Origin: Aliivibrio finisterrensis_A
GTDB taxonomy: Bacteria; Pseudomonadota; Gammaproteobacteria; Enterobacterales; Vibrionaceae
Assembly (NCBI RefSeq): GCF_004167675.1
Contig: NZ_SEZQ01000005.1
Length of the DNA: 64,000 bases
Direction: 5' to 3' (one strand)
Both the position numbers and the translations under genes were made by a program. Below are positions 36,955 to 45,825 of the stretch, piece by piece. The notes beneath the pieces are model-generated. The model searched no databases. It was not told the origin of the DNA and was given only the letters and a program-made list of their open reading frames with translations. Position 1 is the first letter of the stretch. Each line of letters starts with the position of its first letter.

Positions 36955-38043
36955 ATGAAAGTACAATTAACAGCAACAAATTTAGCAAGTTTTATTGACT
37001 CATTAGATAAAAATTCTATCTATGAATATCCAAATTCAAAAACGCGCACACAAATTAAAATTATGGATGTACGCATGCCTGAAGGACCGATTACAATTAA
37101 ACGCAGAAACCCTAATAAAGGGGAGTCTTTTGACGATGCTAAAGCTCTAACAATATCATCTAAAATGCTATGGCGATTAGCAAGTGCTATAAAATTAAGT
37201 CATCCAGTGAATATCGACCGAATATTTGGTGCTAGCTACAATACTCGTTCAGCATTAGAAGCTCTTCTGTTACATACAGAATGCTTTTATCTGTGTTATC
37301 CGGGTCGACTTGAAAAGATTGGTCCCAACACTGAAGTAAAGTCAGGCCATAAGCATATTCTTTTCGATATAGAACGACCTCATAAACTCGGGGTAATTGT
37401 TGAGAGACCTGTTAATGATATGGTAGTCACTGAGATTGATCGTGAAGTTCGATTTGATTCACTATTATTAAGCTCACAATCTAATAAAAAAATCGATGTT
37501 GATTTAAGTCGCCGTCATGCACAAATTCAAGTGCTATTGATTAAATCAGCAGCATCGATGGGATTAATAACATGGGTTGCGAGTAATGACCACAGCATCG
37601 AATATAACGGTGAACGATTGATTGAAATGGATGAGGTCATGAAAGATATGGACTCAACACCTGCTCTACAAGGGTATTCAAAAGCTCCTGAAGCAGGTCG
37701 ACTAATTGATTGCATCTGGTTTACTAAAGATGGTAAAAAAATACCTGCTATTTTAGAAATAGAGCACAGCACAGGTGTTACATCAGGCTTAACTAGGATG
37801 AAAAATTTTATGTTAGAGGCTCCAGACTTACGAGATATGACATATATTATTGTTGCCCCTGATGAGATTCGAGAGCAAGTGTTTAAAAAAGCATCTCAAC
37901 CTCAATTTAGCGAGATGAATGTTAAGTACCTTTCATATTCAGCGGTTGAAGATCTTTACCTTTTATCACAAAGAAAAATACAGGGTATCGATAATATAAA
38001 GTTCTTTCATACATTTTTAGAAAATATTATCGTCCCAACGTAA
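36955..38043 (+). CDS. Probable type II restriction endonuclease (PD-(D/E)xK type)
   Basis: A 362-aa protein with no signal or membrane segment. A nuclease-like core lies at about residues 245-300: Asp252 in LIDCIWF and Glu268-x-Glu270 in AILEIEHST, followed by GLTRMKNF. The spacing fits a PD-(D/E)xK nuclease with an ExE variant, a form I know from some restriction enzymes. The role is supported by the m5C methyltransferase gene that follows in convergent orientation with one small gene between. The cut site is unknown. The N-terminal 240 residues are probably DNA-recognition or dimer regions. The start follows a short AGG and the TTCCGGT inverted repeat. Confidence 0.7.
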   Translation: MKVQLTATNLASFIDSLDKNSIYEYPNSKTRTQIKIMDVRMPEGPITIKRRNPNKGESFDDAKALTISSKMLWRLASAIKLSHPVNIDRIFGASYNTRSALEALLLHTECFYLCYPGRLEKIGPNTEVKSGHKHILFDIERPHKLGVIVERPVNDMVVTEIDREVRFDSLLLSSQSNKKIDVDLSRRHAQIQVLLIKSAASMGLITWVASNDHSIEYNGERLIEMDEVMKDMDSTPALQGYSKAPEAGRLIDCIWFTKDGKKIPAILEIEHSTGVTSGLTRMKNFMLEAPDLRDMTYIIVAPDEIREQVFKKASQPQFSEMNVKYLSYSAVEDLYLLSQRKIQGIDNIKFFHTFLENIIVPT

Positions 38044-38092
38044 ATCAGCCTATATACAAAATCAGTCAAATTTTATACTCAGGAGTCGTTAT

Positions 38093-38467
38093 ATGGATTA
38101 TGAATTGGATATAATTCCACTTTTAGAACAGTATCAGGGAATGAAATTAAGCAGCATCTCAGGGCAAACAGATATCACTGTAGAGAACGTCGATTACGAA
38201 GGCATCAGTATTACTTGCTCTGACGGTCAAGCGTTCTACGAACCTCACCGACGAGTGAACAAGGTATTTAATTACCTACTAGATAATGGTTCAGCACATG
38301 TTGATGCTGCATTAGAAAATAGCGGTACCAGAAGAAATATCCCTGAAACCTTACTTGCAAATTTACCATTTATAGAGCATGGTAAAATTAATAATAGAAA
38401 GCATTTATTTTTGCGCCATGCCATGACGCATCAACTAGGTACCTTACAACAAAGTCCATCTTGTTAG
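38093..38467 (+). CDS. Unknown 124-aa protein of the R-M module
   Basis: Not recognised. Starts 50 bp after the restriction gene, same strand, with an AGGAG site 7-8 bp before the ATG, so probably cotranscribed. It has no membrane segment; the middle (NKVFNYLLDNGSAHVDAALE) looks helical and the end is basic (GKINNRKHLFLRHAMTHQLG), which could be a DNA-binding or R-M accessory region. It does not resemble the usual HTH controller (C) proteins. Alternatives are a second restriction subunit or an unrelated cargo gene. Confidence 0.6.
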   Translation: MDYELDIIPLLEQYQGMKLSSISGQTDITVENVDYEGISITCSDGQAFYEPHRRVNKVFNYLLDNGSAHVDAALENSGTRRNIPETLLANLPFIEHGKINNRKHLFLRHAMTHQLGTLQQSPSC

Positions 38468-38494
38468 TAAGGTCAAAAGTTATCTAGAAAATAG

Positions 38495-39628
38495 TTATGA
38501 CTTTCTTATCAAAGCGAGAAAGTCATTAATTGTTTCAGCAACACCACGTCCCGCCAAATATGGTACACCGTTGCCAATGGTTTTAAACATGTTACTTAAT
38601 GTCATTGTTGGAGGTAGAGCAAAATTAGCAGGTAAAGACTGGATCGCTAATGCTTCAGCAACACTTAAGCGCCTTGCTTTATACGGGTGTAAATGAACCT
38701 CATTGTTTCCATATGCTGCTGTTGGAGAATATCTCCAACGATGTAATCGTTTAAATGATTTCTTACTTGTATCCCCTTCTTCAACTTCTTGGAAACGAGC
38801 TGACTTAGGCTGAAAATGGTGAGATGCATTAATATGCTCGTGTACATTATTCTTTTTGAACCAATACTCAATGGTCAATTCAGCTCTAATGCCACGAGGC
38901 TTTGTTTTTTCACTATCAATTACAAATGGTTCACTTTCCGGCCAACCTTTATACCCAATAGATTCTTCACGCGTAAATTTAGTCCTAGTATGCCAATTAA
39001 AATATTCCTCATCAATTAACATTGAGTCAAGAGACTCTTCACATAACAAATTATCTACATGACCTTTCTTTATCCCAAAAAGTAAAATTCGATCTCTATC
39101 CTGCGGCGCACCATACTGAATACAGTTAATCAAATTTTCAGTTAAAACATACCCTTCACCTTGTAGTTTTACTTTCATCTCTTCGTAAAACTCTCGATGT
39201 CTAGCTGTTCTCCAAAGTCCTTTAACATTCTCAAATAAAAAGAAGTCAGGTTTATGCTCAACAATGCAATTAACATAGGTTCGAGTAAGCCGCCCATTAA
39301 CCCCTTCCTGTCCTTTATTTTTACCACCTACAGAGAAATCTGGACAAGGAGGGCCACCGATAAAACCAACCAATTCACCATTACTTTGAGAGGTCCTAAC
39401 ATTACTACTCAACTCAGATACGAGTCCACCCTCGCCAACAAAGTCTTCAATACTATTTAAGTAATAACCATATTCAGGTTTTTGTAATTTCAAAGCCTTT
39501 CGTGAATACTGATAAGCTTCCATAAACGGCTTATGATATTCGTTCACCATGGCAACTTTGAAGCCGGAATGCTCAAATCCCAAGTCTAAAAATCCAGAAC
39601 CAGAGAAAAAAGAAAAAATTGTCGCCAT
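38495..39628 (-). CDS. DNA (cytosine-5)-methyltransferase
   Basis: Transfers methyl groups from SAM to C5 of cytosine in a specific DNA site, protecting it from the partner nuclease. From ATG 39628 (MATIFSFFSGSGFLDLGFEH) it is 377 aa; the ORF extends upstream to 39760 without family support. Motifs in order: I FSGSGFLDLG (8-17), IV GGPPCPDFS with catalytic Cys95, VI ENV (133-135), VIII QDRDR (176-180), a variable target-recognition region, IX (RRLSVAEALAIQSLP) and X (IGNGVP). It is convergent with the restriction gene and the 124-aa gene, 27 bp between stops. Target site unknown. Confidence 0.93.
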   Translation of the reverse strand: MATIFSFFSGSGFLDLGFEHSGFKVAMVNEYHKPFMEAYQYSRKALKLQKPEYGYYLNSIEDFVGEGGLVSELSSNVRTSQSNGELVGFIGGPPCPDFSVGGKNKGQEGVNGRLTRTYVNCIVEHKPDFFLFENVKGLWRTARHREFYEEMKVKLQGEGYVLTENLINCIQYGAPQDRDRILLFGIKKGHVDNLLCEESLDSMLIDEEYFNWHTRTKFTREESIGYKGWPESEPFVIDSEKTKPRGIRAELTIEYWFKKNNVHEHINASHHFQPKSARFQEVEEGDTSKKSFKRLHRWRYSPTAAYGNNEVHLHPYKARRLSVAEALAIQSLPANFALPPTMTLSNMFKTIGNGVPYLAGRGVAETINDFLALIRKS

Positions 39629-39900
<272 letters not shown>

Positions 39901-39913
39901 CAATTAATTTCAT

Positions 39914-40198
39914 TCAGATAGCATCACCTGCTTTCAGCTTCCTAGCTAACGTCGTTTTAGCTATCCTTAGCGCCTTAGATGCCTCGCTAACACTTTTATA
40001 CTTAATACCATTAATCTCAACAGGTTTACTATGATCCTTACTAGGGCGTGGATCAGCACCTACTGCTTGTGCTAATGTCCAACCGAATTTAGTCACTCTT
40101 TCATTAACCAATTTAGGATTAATACCAAAGTGACGCGCTGCTTCAGTACGAGTAGTAAATGACAAACCATTCACTAATAGATTTTCTTCATTTTTCAT
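39914..40198 (-). CDS. Small protein with two NUMOD/HTH-like repeats
   Basis: A 94-aa protein made of two related halves: VNGLSFTTRTEAARHFGI with a second helix (about 9-48), and INGIKYKSVSEASKALRI (about 61-94). Each looks like a short helix-turn-helix of the NUMOD type seen in DNA-binding and homing endonuclease proteins. No nuclease domain is attached. A good AGGAG site precedes the ATG. A role as DNA-binding regulator or excision factor of the element is possible but not shown. Confidence 0.7.
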   Translation of the reverse strand: MKNEENLLVNGLSFTTRTEAARHFGINPKLVNERVTKFGWTLAQAVGADPRPSKDHSKPVEINGIKYKSVSEASKALRIAKTTLARKLKAGDAI

Positions 40199-40744
40199 TG
40201 CTATTACTCCTTGGATTCACCTAGAGTAATACGAGCATTGAGTTTTCTCTGACATTTCACAGCTAAAATCTCATTATCTCTAGGGTTAAATACCTATTAA
40301 TAAACCTGCTCAACCGCAGTTATTATTTTGTTTTCCGACTTCAACTAAAAACCGGATACTTTTCGACAATTCTGATGTGGCGCAAGGATTATCAATTCAA
40401 AATCAATGATTAAACGGAATTGAACCATTGAGAATGCTTCATCAAGTCCACTTAAAACTCTTACAAACTCATTAAGCTCTGTACGTTTGAGTTGATACCA
40501 CCGTTTACAGGATCGCCTGTAAGGCAATGATTTATCAAAGTAATAAAAAGTATTTCAGAACTAGTTTTAGCAATGGATACATTGCTATGATTATTCGACA
40601 CCATTAGTAGAACCATCACGGGGACAATACTCTCGCTACTTCAACAGAGAATGACAGCAATCGATGCCTCTACATTGCCACTACGTCTTCTGAAATAGAA
40701 AGCCAGACCCTTGCGAGATCTGGCTTCAAATGAGTTATCACATA
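40199..40744. other. 546-bp gene-free region after piPolB, with two inverted repeats
   Basis: Contains a perfect inverted repeat TTACAGG-ATCG-CCTGTAA (40505-40522) and the palindromic 20-mer TTTAGCAATGGATACATTGC (40566-40585) that is also found at 50952-50971. A 60-codon open frame on the minus strand (40345-40527) shows no coding features. The remainder is unexplained. Confidence 0.5.
40566..40585. repeat. 20-bp palindromic repeat, copy 1
   Basis: TTTAGCAATGGATACATTGC; the inner part is GCAATG-GATA-CATTGC. Identical to 50952-50971. Between piPolB and the 94-aa gene. Confidence 0.8.
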
Positions 40745-43639
40745 CTAAGCAACGAGTTTTTCAGTATGTTTTAGGTTGTAATCTTCTAGCATATTTACTG
40801 CTTCATTCAGCTCATTAGGGTGAAATATCAAACTTAAATCTACCATCGGATACTTACGAACAAACCAAGATAATAATGGCAACATACGACTAGTAATTGG
40901 TAGCGCAGCTTCAAGTAACTTACGTCCCTTATTATTCGCTAAATCTTGCTTAGTGATACCTTCAATCCCCTCACCCTCAAATATCACTACCATCTTGTCA
41001 TAGTGACCACGAGGAGCACGTTGTGGTGTCTCTGGTAGCCCCCAACCACCTTGAGTGATAGCACGTAACATCTGCACCTTAAAAATACCCTCCGAACCAT
41101 CCTCAAGGTATTTAATACCTGTACCCTTGAGATAACGACGAACCTTGTAAAAATCCATCCAGTTATCCCAATCTTCCATTGTCTTTAAGCAATTATTTAC
41201 GCGCCATTCGTCAAAGTAAGTACGTGCATCTAACCCCTGTTCAACGGTATTCCATGGAACAGTATCAAACGATAGGTGCTCTATCATTTCACCGCTAACA
41301 GGGTGACGAACTTCCACCATACGTGGGTTTACAGGACAACGCTTAAAGTCCCATTCCAAATTAAGTGTCTGCATCGTATGAATGGATACTAAATCCATTT
41401 CCTTTAACCACATATCACGAGCTGAGGCTAAATGACTGCGTTCTATCTTCTCTCCTGCATAGCGGTCTAAAAACTTAGTTACCATCCATGTATTTTCATT
41501 AACGCCTTTCGGTGGTTTAACCCCTGCCTTAGCGCATACTGGCTTGGTGTTACCTAATTCAGACGTTAATTGCCCACGAGTTTTCATAGAGATAATCTGT
41601 TTAGCATGGTGCTTGAGTTGCATCATGTCTTCACCGCTGACTTCAGTACAGATTTGCTGGAAGCGTTTTGCTAATGGCCCATCAAGACAATTACCCAACT
41701 GCTCTTGGGTAGCATTAGTAAGAAATCCATCCGTAGTTGCACTGACAATTTGAATACTATTATCCATCGTGAGCTTACGAATAACTTCCATCATGGTGGC
41801 ACGAACAAAACCCGTTGCATGAGCAGCATAATGTGCATTGGTCACTGGTGAGTATGGGATCTTACTGCTCAATCCTGACGATATGTCGAAGCCAGATTTC
41901 TCACGTAGCCCCTGCCCAACCTTTCCGTAAAGGGTATTCCCAATCAGCTTCCAAAGTTGGTCATATAATTCATTGCCCTCTTTTTTATACTTAGAACGTT
42001 GCTTACGGATGATCTTCGTAAATGCCTTGAACTGAGATACCGAACCTTGTTTCCAAGGGATAACCTGACCGTGAAGGATCTCAATTTCTACACCTGCATC
42101 ATGAGCCAATTGCAACTCTGGTGCTGTCACGTAAGTCATTCCCTCTAACGGGTAATAGATACCACGCAAATCAGTACGGCATGGCAATAACCCCCATTTA
42201 GTGCCCTCTGGATGCTTAAAGCGCACATAAGCAAACCCCATAGTATGACCGAGATAATCTCCAATGTTCTTCGACTCAAATGAGTTCAAGTAATCAGCTT
42301 CGAGAATATCAACTAACGCCGTAGTGTAAGCACCCGATAAGTCATAATCGTTATAGTCACCTTGCTCTGTTACCCCAAAATACGCTCCGAAGTTCGCTCC
42401 ACCATAGAAGCAGTTCACGGCTAGTGCGTCGGTATACTCACGGCTCACTGTCTTAGCTATATTGATAGATTTACGAACCCCATTACTCTTAGCATGGTAA
42501 TACTGACCCTGACGTTTCTCATACCCTAAGAACTCGTGCATTTCATTCGTACCACCGCACGTATGTTTGAACAATGACACAGCAAAGTTACCAAGTGTTG
42601 AGGGCAACTGTTTCAACTCTAACCCTGTATCTTCCTGCATATCAACCAGTGCGAATTTCTGCATTTTCAAACCATACTTCAAGGCAATTTCCGCATCACG
42701 AACGGCATAGCGATCAAACAAACTTTGATCATCGCAGTACAGATCATCCATACGAGAGATCATGCCGTCTGCCAATGTCATTTTCGGAATACCCACTAGC
42801 TCACCAATATCATCAAGTGACGCTTTACTACTTAATAGCATTGTGTCGATGAAGCGCACTTTGGTTTCAAAGCTATTGTTCGATCCTGTATAGAACTTGG
42901 TGTTTTCAGTCTTGTATTTGCTACGACCAATAGATGCCAAATCAATACCATAAGAACCACGACCTGAAGTAATTGAGCCTTGAACCGCAGTAAAAGAGTT
43001 CTTATAGTTTTTACTTTTAGCCCCGATACTCCAAAACTCTTCAAAGGAAGCAATATCAGCACGTAAAAAGTGAGCATAGATAAAGGTATGCTCAGGCCAT
43101 TCATCGATGAATCCACGAGCTTTAGCCTTGATTAGCAACTCTTGAATGAACTTGTCGAAATTCACCTTGTAGCTCTTAGTACGATTAGCGAGTTGTTTGC
43201 GCTTTAGCATTTCCTCATCTTTCGGTAGACCTTGCTCACGGCACTCTTTGATCAACTTAGCCATCTCCGTGTGCTTCACACCTTTAAAGAACTTGTCACC
43301 AACCTGAACATAATGTGAGTAACAGAGAATGTCATTCTTACCTGTATCAGGGTTAAAGACCCACTCGGCATCAATAGAGATATGTACTGCTTTACCTTTC
43401 CCACGCATCGCTGACCAAGGAGCTGAACGTAGCCCCTCGAAATAACGCTTTAACTGCTCATCAACGATCTTTTTAGCTTCCTCACGGGTACGCAACTCAT
43501 GCTGAAATTTGGCGATTTGATCATCCAGTATGTAGGAACGATTGTTAGAAGCCATAGATACGATAAAATCACCAATTTCACGATCGGTTTGACGCATGAT
43601 TTGATAATCTGTTTTGGCTTCTTGCTCGAAAATGTTCAT
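40745..43639 (-). CDS. Primer-independent family B DNA polymerase (piPolB)
   Basis: A 964-aa family B polymerase with 3'-5' exonuclease. Exonuclease: ExoI D90-x-E92 (SIDAEW), ExoIII Y311xxxD315. Polymerase: motif A D433-LSGA-Y438, motif B K564-LIGNTLYG (K564, N568, Y571), motif C TTDG (T635-G638) in place of the usual DTD, and KTRG (686-689). A long insertion between motifs A and B is the TPR region of protein-primed-like enzymes. These traits together, with a tRNA-Leu/integrase setting and no terminal-protein gene, fit piPolB, which can start DNA without a primer (known from the family). Its role would be to copy the excised element or repair DNA. Residues needed for catalysis look intact. 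Start at ATG 43639 after GGGA; a 9-bp inverted repeat lies in the leader. Alternative: a phage protein-primed polymerase. Confidence 0.88.
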   Translation of the reverse strand: MNIFEQEAKTDYQIMRQTDREIGDFIVSMASNNRSYILDDQIAKFQHELRTREEAKKIVDEQLKRYFEGLRSAPWSAMRGKGKAVHISIDAEWVFNPDTGKNDILCYSHYVQVGDKFFKGVKHTEMAKLIKECREQGLPKDEEMLKRKQLANRTKSYKVNFDKFIQELLIKAKARGFIDEWPEHTFIYAHFLRADIASFEEFWSIGAKSKNYKNSFTAVQGSITSGRGSYGIDLASIGRSKYKTENTKFYTGSNNSFETKVRFIDTMLLSSKASLDDIGELVGIPKMTLADGMISRMDDLYCDDQSLFDRYAVRDAEIALKYGLKMQKFALVDMQEDTGLELKQLPSTLGNFAVSLFKHTCGGTNEMHEFLGYEKRQGQYYHAKSNGVRKSINIAKTVSREYTDALAVNCFYGGANFGAYFGVTEQGDYNDYDLSGAYTTALVDILEADYLNSFESKNIGDYLGHTMGFAYVRFKHPEGTKWGLLPCRTDLRGIYYPLEGMTYVTAPELQLAHDAGVEIEILHGQVIPWKQGSVSQFKAFTKIIRKQRSKYKKEGNELYDQLWKLIGNTLYGKVGQGLREKSGFDISSGLSSKIPYSPVTNAHYAAHATGFVRATMMEVIRKLTMDNSIQIVSATTDGFLTNATQEQLGNCLDGPLAKRFQQICTEVSGEDMMQLKHHAKQIISMKTRGQLTSELGNTKPVCAKAGVKPPKGVNENTWMVTKFLDRYAGEKIERSHLASARDMWLKEMDLVSIHTMQTLNLEWDFKRCPVNPRMVEVRHPVSGEMIEHLSFDTVPWNTVEQGLDARTYFDEWRVNNCLKTMEDWDNWMDFYKVRRYLKGTGIKYLEDGSEGIFKVQMLRAITQGGWGLPETPQRAPRGHYDKMVVIFEGEGIEGITKQDLANNKGRKLLEAALPITSRMLPLLSWFVRKYPMVDLSLIFHPNELNEAVNMLEDYNLKHTEKLVA

Positions 43640-43668
43640 CTTTAATTATCCCAATGGGGTAAATTTAA

Positions 43669-43700
43669 GACGAAGCAATTCATCACCGGACTGCTTCGTC
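43669..43700. promoter_or_regulatory. 9-bp inverted repeat in the piPolB leader
   Basis: GACGAAGCA (43669-43677) and TGCTTCGTC (43692-43700), perfect arms with a 14-nt loop, 30 bp before the piPolB start. Possible operator, RNA hairpin that limits translation, or replication signal. Confidence 0.6.
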
Positions 43701-43813
43701 GGTAATCGGGTATGTAAAGACGGGTAATAAATGAGGTGCCTAATGGGACTATGTTAGAAAAAATTGATACAGAATGGTGCGCACGTAGGCAGAGGCTAAT
43801 AAGCCGATATTAA

Positions 43814-44098
43814 CTACTTATTAATATGAATATACGATTTTTCAATAAACGGTATTACTTTCTTATATCCCCAGTTTGTAATCTTCTTTCCATTACAATC
43901 ATAAGCCGACATTAGACGACGTTTTACATCATTCAGTAAGTACAAACGCTCACCAATATCACCGTCAAAATCATATAACGTTAGGTGCAGTACTTCATAA
44001 AAATGATCCGCATTACCATTCAGCTTTTTACTTTCTTTAACATCAGCAATAAATGCATCAATCAAACGTTTTAAATTAACTTTCTTTTCAGTGTTCAT
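43814..44098 (-). CDS. Unknown 94-aa acidic/helical protein
   Basis: Not recognised. Helical, with mixed charges, no membrane segment. A GGGAG site lies 9 bp before the ATG. Same strand as piPolB and 174 bp upstream of it; a 23-bp gap follows the gene at 44122-44583. Could form a transcription unit with that gene. Confidence 0.65.
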   Translation of the reverse strand: MNTEKKVNLKRLIDAFIADVKESKKLNGNADHFYEVLHLTLYDFDGDIGERLYLLNDVKRRLMSAYDCNGKKITNWGYKKVIPFIEKSYIHINK

Positions 44099-44121
44099 AC
44101 GTTATTACTCCCATAAAATAT

Positions 44122-44583
44122 TTAAAGAATTCCAACCAAATCAGGTTGGATAAATTTTCCACTCTCATAGCCCTCAATAGCTGTATGGAATTTAGATACA
44201 GCAAGATCACGTTTTTCAGCAGTTTGGATTGGCTGAAATGCCAAAATAGCATTTTCTTCACCACGGAAAATCAAACCAGAAAAATCTTTCCCATTATGAT
44301 TTTCTATCGACTCCACCGCAGAGCAACGAACTTTATTCTTACCTATATTCATCATCGGATCGTTTGGTATACCCTCTGAAATTAACTTGGTACAAGCCTC
44401 AGCATCAGATAGCATCTTCCCATCCTCATCTTGCTTCAATTTGGTGTAACTTAAAGTCTGCCCATGCTTATTAAGCAATATGTATAAATCATCAATAGAA
44501 ATAATGCTCGCTATCAGTTTCATTGCTAAAGATTGATTATCTAGCGTAAGAACAAAGCCCTTACTTGTTGATTTACGTTTCAT
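44122..44583 (-). CDS. Unknown 153-aa protein
   Basis: Not recognised. From ATG 44583 (MKRKSTSKGFVLTLDN), with AGGAG 7 bp before; the ORF extends to 44751 but that extension is Cys- and aromatic-rich and has no ribosome site. No membrane segment or motif is visible; residues 60-120 look like a mixed alpha/beta domain. Upstream partner of the 94-aa gene; the pair precedes piPolB. Confidence 0.65.
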   Translation of the reverse strand: MKRKSTSKGFVLTLDNQSLAMKLIASIISIDDLYILLNKHGQTLSYTKLKQDEDGKMLSDAEACTKLISEGIPNDPMMNIGKNKVRCSAVESIENHNGKDFSGLIFRGEENAILAFQPIQTAEKRDLAVSKFHTAIEGYESGKFIQPDLVGIL

Positions 44584-45136
44584 ATTTATGCTCCTAAGTT
44601 GTTTAAAGAAGCCTGACATTAACCGATTAAAGCACAACTCACAACAGCATGAATATTCACATAAAACAGGGAATTTCACATAAAAACTCACACCATTAAA
44701 ACCTGTAAGATAAATAAAGAAGTTTTGAGGCTTACTCTTGACGCAAACCATTTTTGTTTAAATATTAAGCAGCCCAATACCGCTTAACTATCTAATTAAT
44801 TAACATAATAAATTTTTCTACCCAACGACTGTTTGCTTATTTTATATACAAAAACATCAAGCAAAGAGACTAAAAACAAAAAAAGAATAGTTATTGCTAT
44901 ACAGAAAGATAGGTTAGATTTAGGCGATTCAGAGATAAATCTCAGAACACGTTATGCTATGGGTACATCGCTGTTATTACAAAAAGCATCGTGACACTAT
45001 TCTTAACTGCAACTATCACGGCAACATCAAGGTACGAATATCCGCAATACATACTGCATTGCATTACTAATATTAAAATTGTTCTGTAACCGCTTATCTC
45101 CATTAGGTTAAATCGACACGCGCTATACTAAAGGTG
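44584..45136. other. 553-bp region upstream of the 153-aa gene
   Basis: AT-rich, no supported gene on either strand. It probably holds the promoter of the 44122-44583 gene and perhaps of piPolB. A short hairpin (GAGATAAATCTC near 44929-44943) is the only structure noted. Confidence 0.4.
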
Positions 45137-45168
45137 AAAAAAAGTAGGGATATAACATCCCTACTTTT
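45137..45168. terminator. Terminator of the small-protein operon
   Basis: AAAAGTAGGGAT and ATCCCTACTTTT form a perfect 12-bp stem with A and T runs on the sides, so it could act in both directions. It ends the minus-strand operon 45175-46134. Confidence 0.88.
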
Positions 45169-45174
45169 AACTAC

Positions 45175-45375
45175 TCAATCCGCCTTACCGAATACAGACC
45201 CAAGCAGAGCCCCTATAACAATTCCTACGGGTGTACCTAATGGATGCGGCACCTTAGACCCTATCATCCCACCAATAACCATCCCCTTTTTACAACCAGA
45301 CTCACTCAGCTCTACTTCATAGCGAGTTGGTGTATCGCTATCAGGGTAGTAAACCGACATCGCATTTTTCTTCAT
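45175..45375 (-). CDS. 66-aa glycine-zipper protein
   Basis: Hydrophilic N-terminus, then a glycine-rich hydrophobic stretch (GMVIGGMIGSK and GIVIGALLGSVFG) with Gly every fourth residue, typical of glycine zippers that pack in membranes. Good AGGAG site. Last gene of a four-gene unit. Could be a membrane-active peptide, a stress lipoprotein-like domain or a bacteriocin/immunity component; no evidence decides. Confidence 0.65.
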   Translation of the reverse strand: MKKNAMSVYYPDSDTPTRYEVELSESGCKKGMVIGGMIGSKVPHPLGTPVGIVIGALLGSVFGKAD

Positions 45376-45460
45376 ATTATTCTCCTGTTATTTCAGATAT
45401 GAAAAAAGGCGACACCATTACTGGCATCGCCCTAAGACATAATCAAATTATCGAGATGAC

Positions 45461-45598
45461 TTAATCGTCATCATCGTCAGCCATGAAGTCACCACCTAGC
45501 CAACCATCATCGCCCGGTTCCATATCGAAGTCCTGACTGAAACCAGAATCTTCGGTGCCATCATCATAATCGCCTTGGTCTTCCGTCCAACCGCCCAT
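45461..45598 (-). CDS. 45-aa acidic peptide
   Basis: Very acidic (about 17 Asp/Glu) with Gly and Trp, ending in five Asp residues. GGAG precedes the ATG by 7 bp. It lies in the small-protein unit between the zinc-ribbon and glycine-zipper genes. Missed by length-filtered gene calls. No function assigned; could be an immunity or DNA-mimic peptide. Confidence 0.5.
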   Translation of the reverse strand: MGGWTEDQGDYDDGTEDSGFSQDFDMEPGDDGWLGGDFMADDDDD

Positions 45599-45626
45599 AA
45601 TCCACTCCTATAACTTCAAGTAACTA

Positions 45627-45788
45627 TCAACACGTCTTACAGTAGTTCTGAGTCACTTGCTTGCAGCTATTACAAACCCACTGACCACAACGGCTACATG
45701 ATGTTCCGCCTTTCACATCTGTCTTCTTACTACATTGATGACAAGTCCATGATTTAGGCCCATTTCCGATACTCTTAAAAAATGACAT
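45627..45788 (-). CDS. 53-aa double zinc-ribbon protein
   Basis: Four CxxC pairs: C16/C19, C31/C34, C39/C42 and C50/C53, enough for two zinc sites. A TAAGG/AAG-like site precedes the ATG weakly. Same strand and unit as its neighbours. Small zinc ribbons of this kind bind nucleic acid or proteins; here the partner is unknown. Missed by length-filtered gene calls. Confidence 0.6.
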   Translation of the reverse strand: MSFFKSIGNGPKSWTCHQCSKKTDVKGGTSCSRCGQWVCNSCKQVTQNYCKTC

Positions 45789-45825
45789 TTTACTTAAGCT
45801 CCTAATTACTATTTAACCGTCATTA

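Noticed and set aside
38093..38467. Controller (C) protein of the R-M module
   Set aside because: No helix-turn-helix of the usual C-protein kind and no C-box-type promoter before it; left as unknown.
40345..40527. 60-codon frame after piPolB
   Set aside because: It crosses the TTACAGG inverted repeat, has no ribosome site and no recognisable features.
40745..43639. Phage origin for the polymerase (protein-primed PolB of a prophage)
   Set aside because: No terminal protein, capsid, terminase, portal or lysis gene nearby, and motif C is of the primer-independent type.
44958..45074. 38-codon frame on the plus strand upstream of the terminator
   Set aside because: No ribosome site and no conserved pattern; likely chance.
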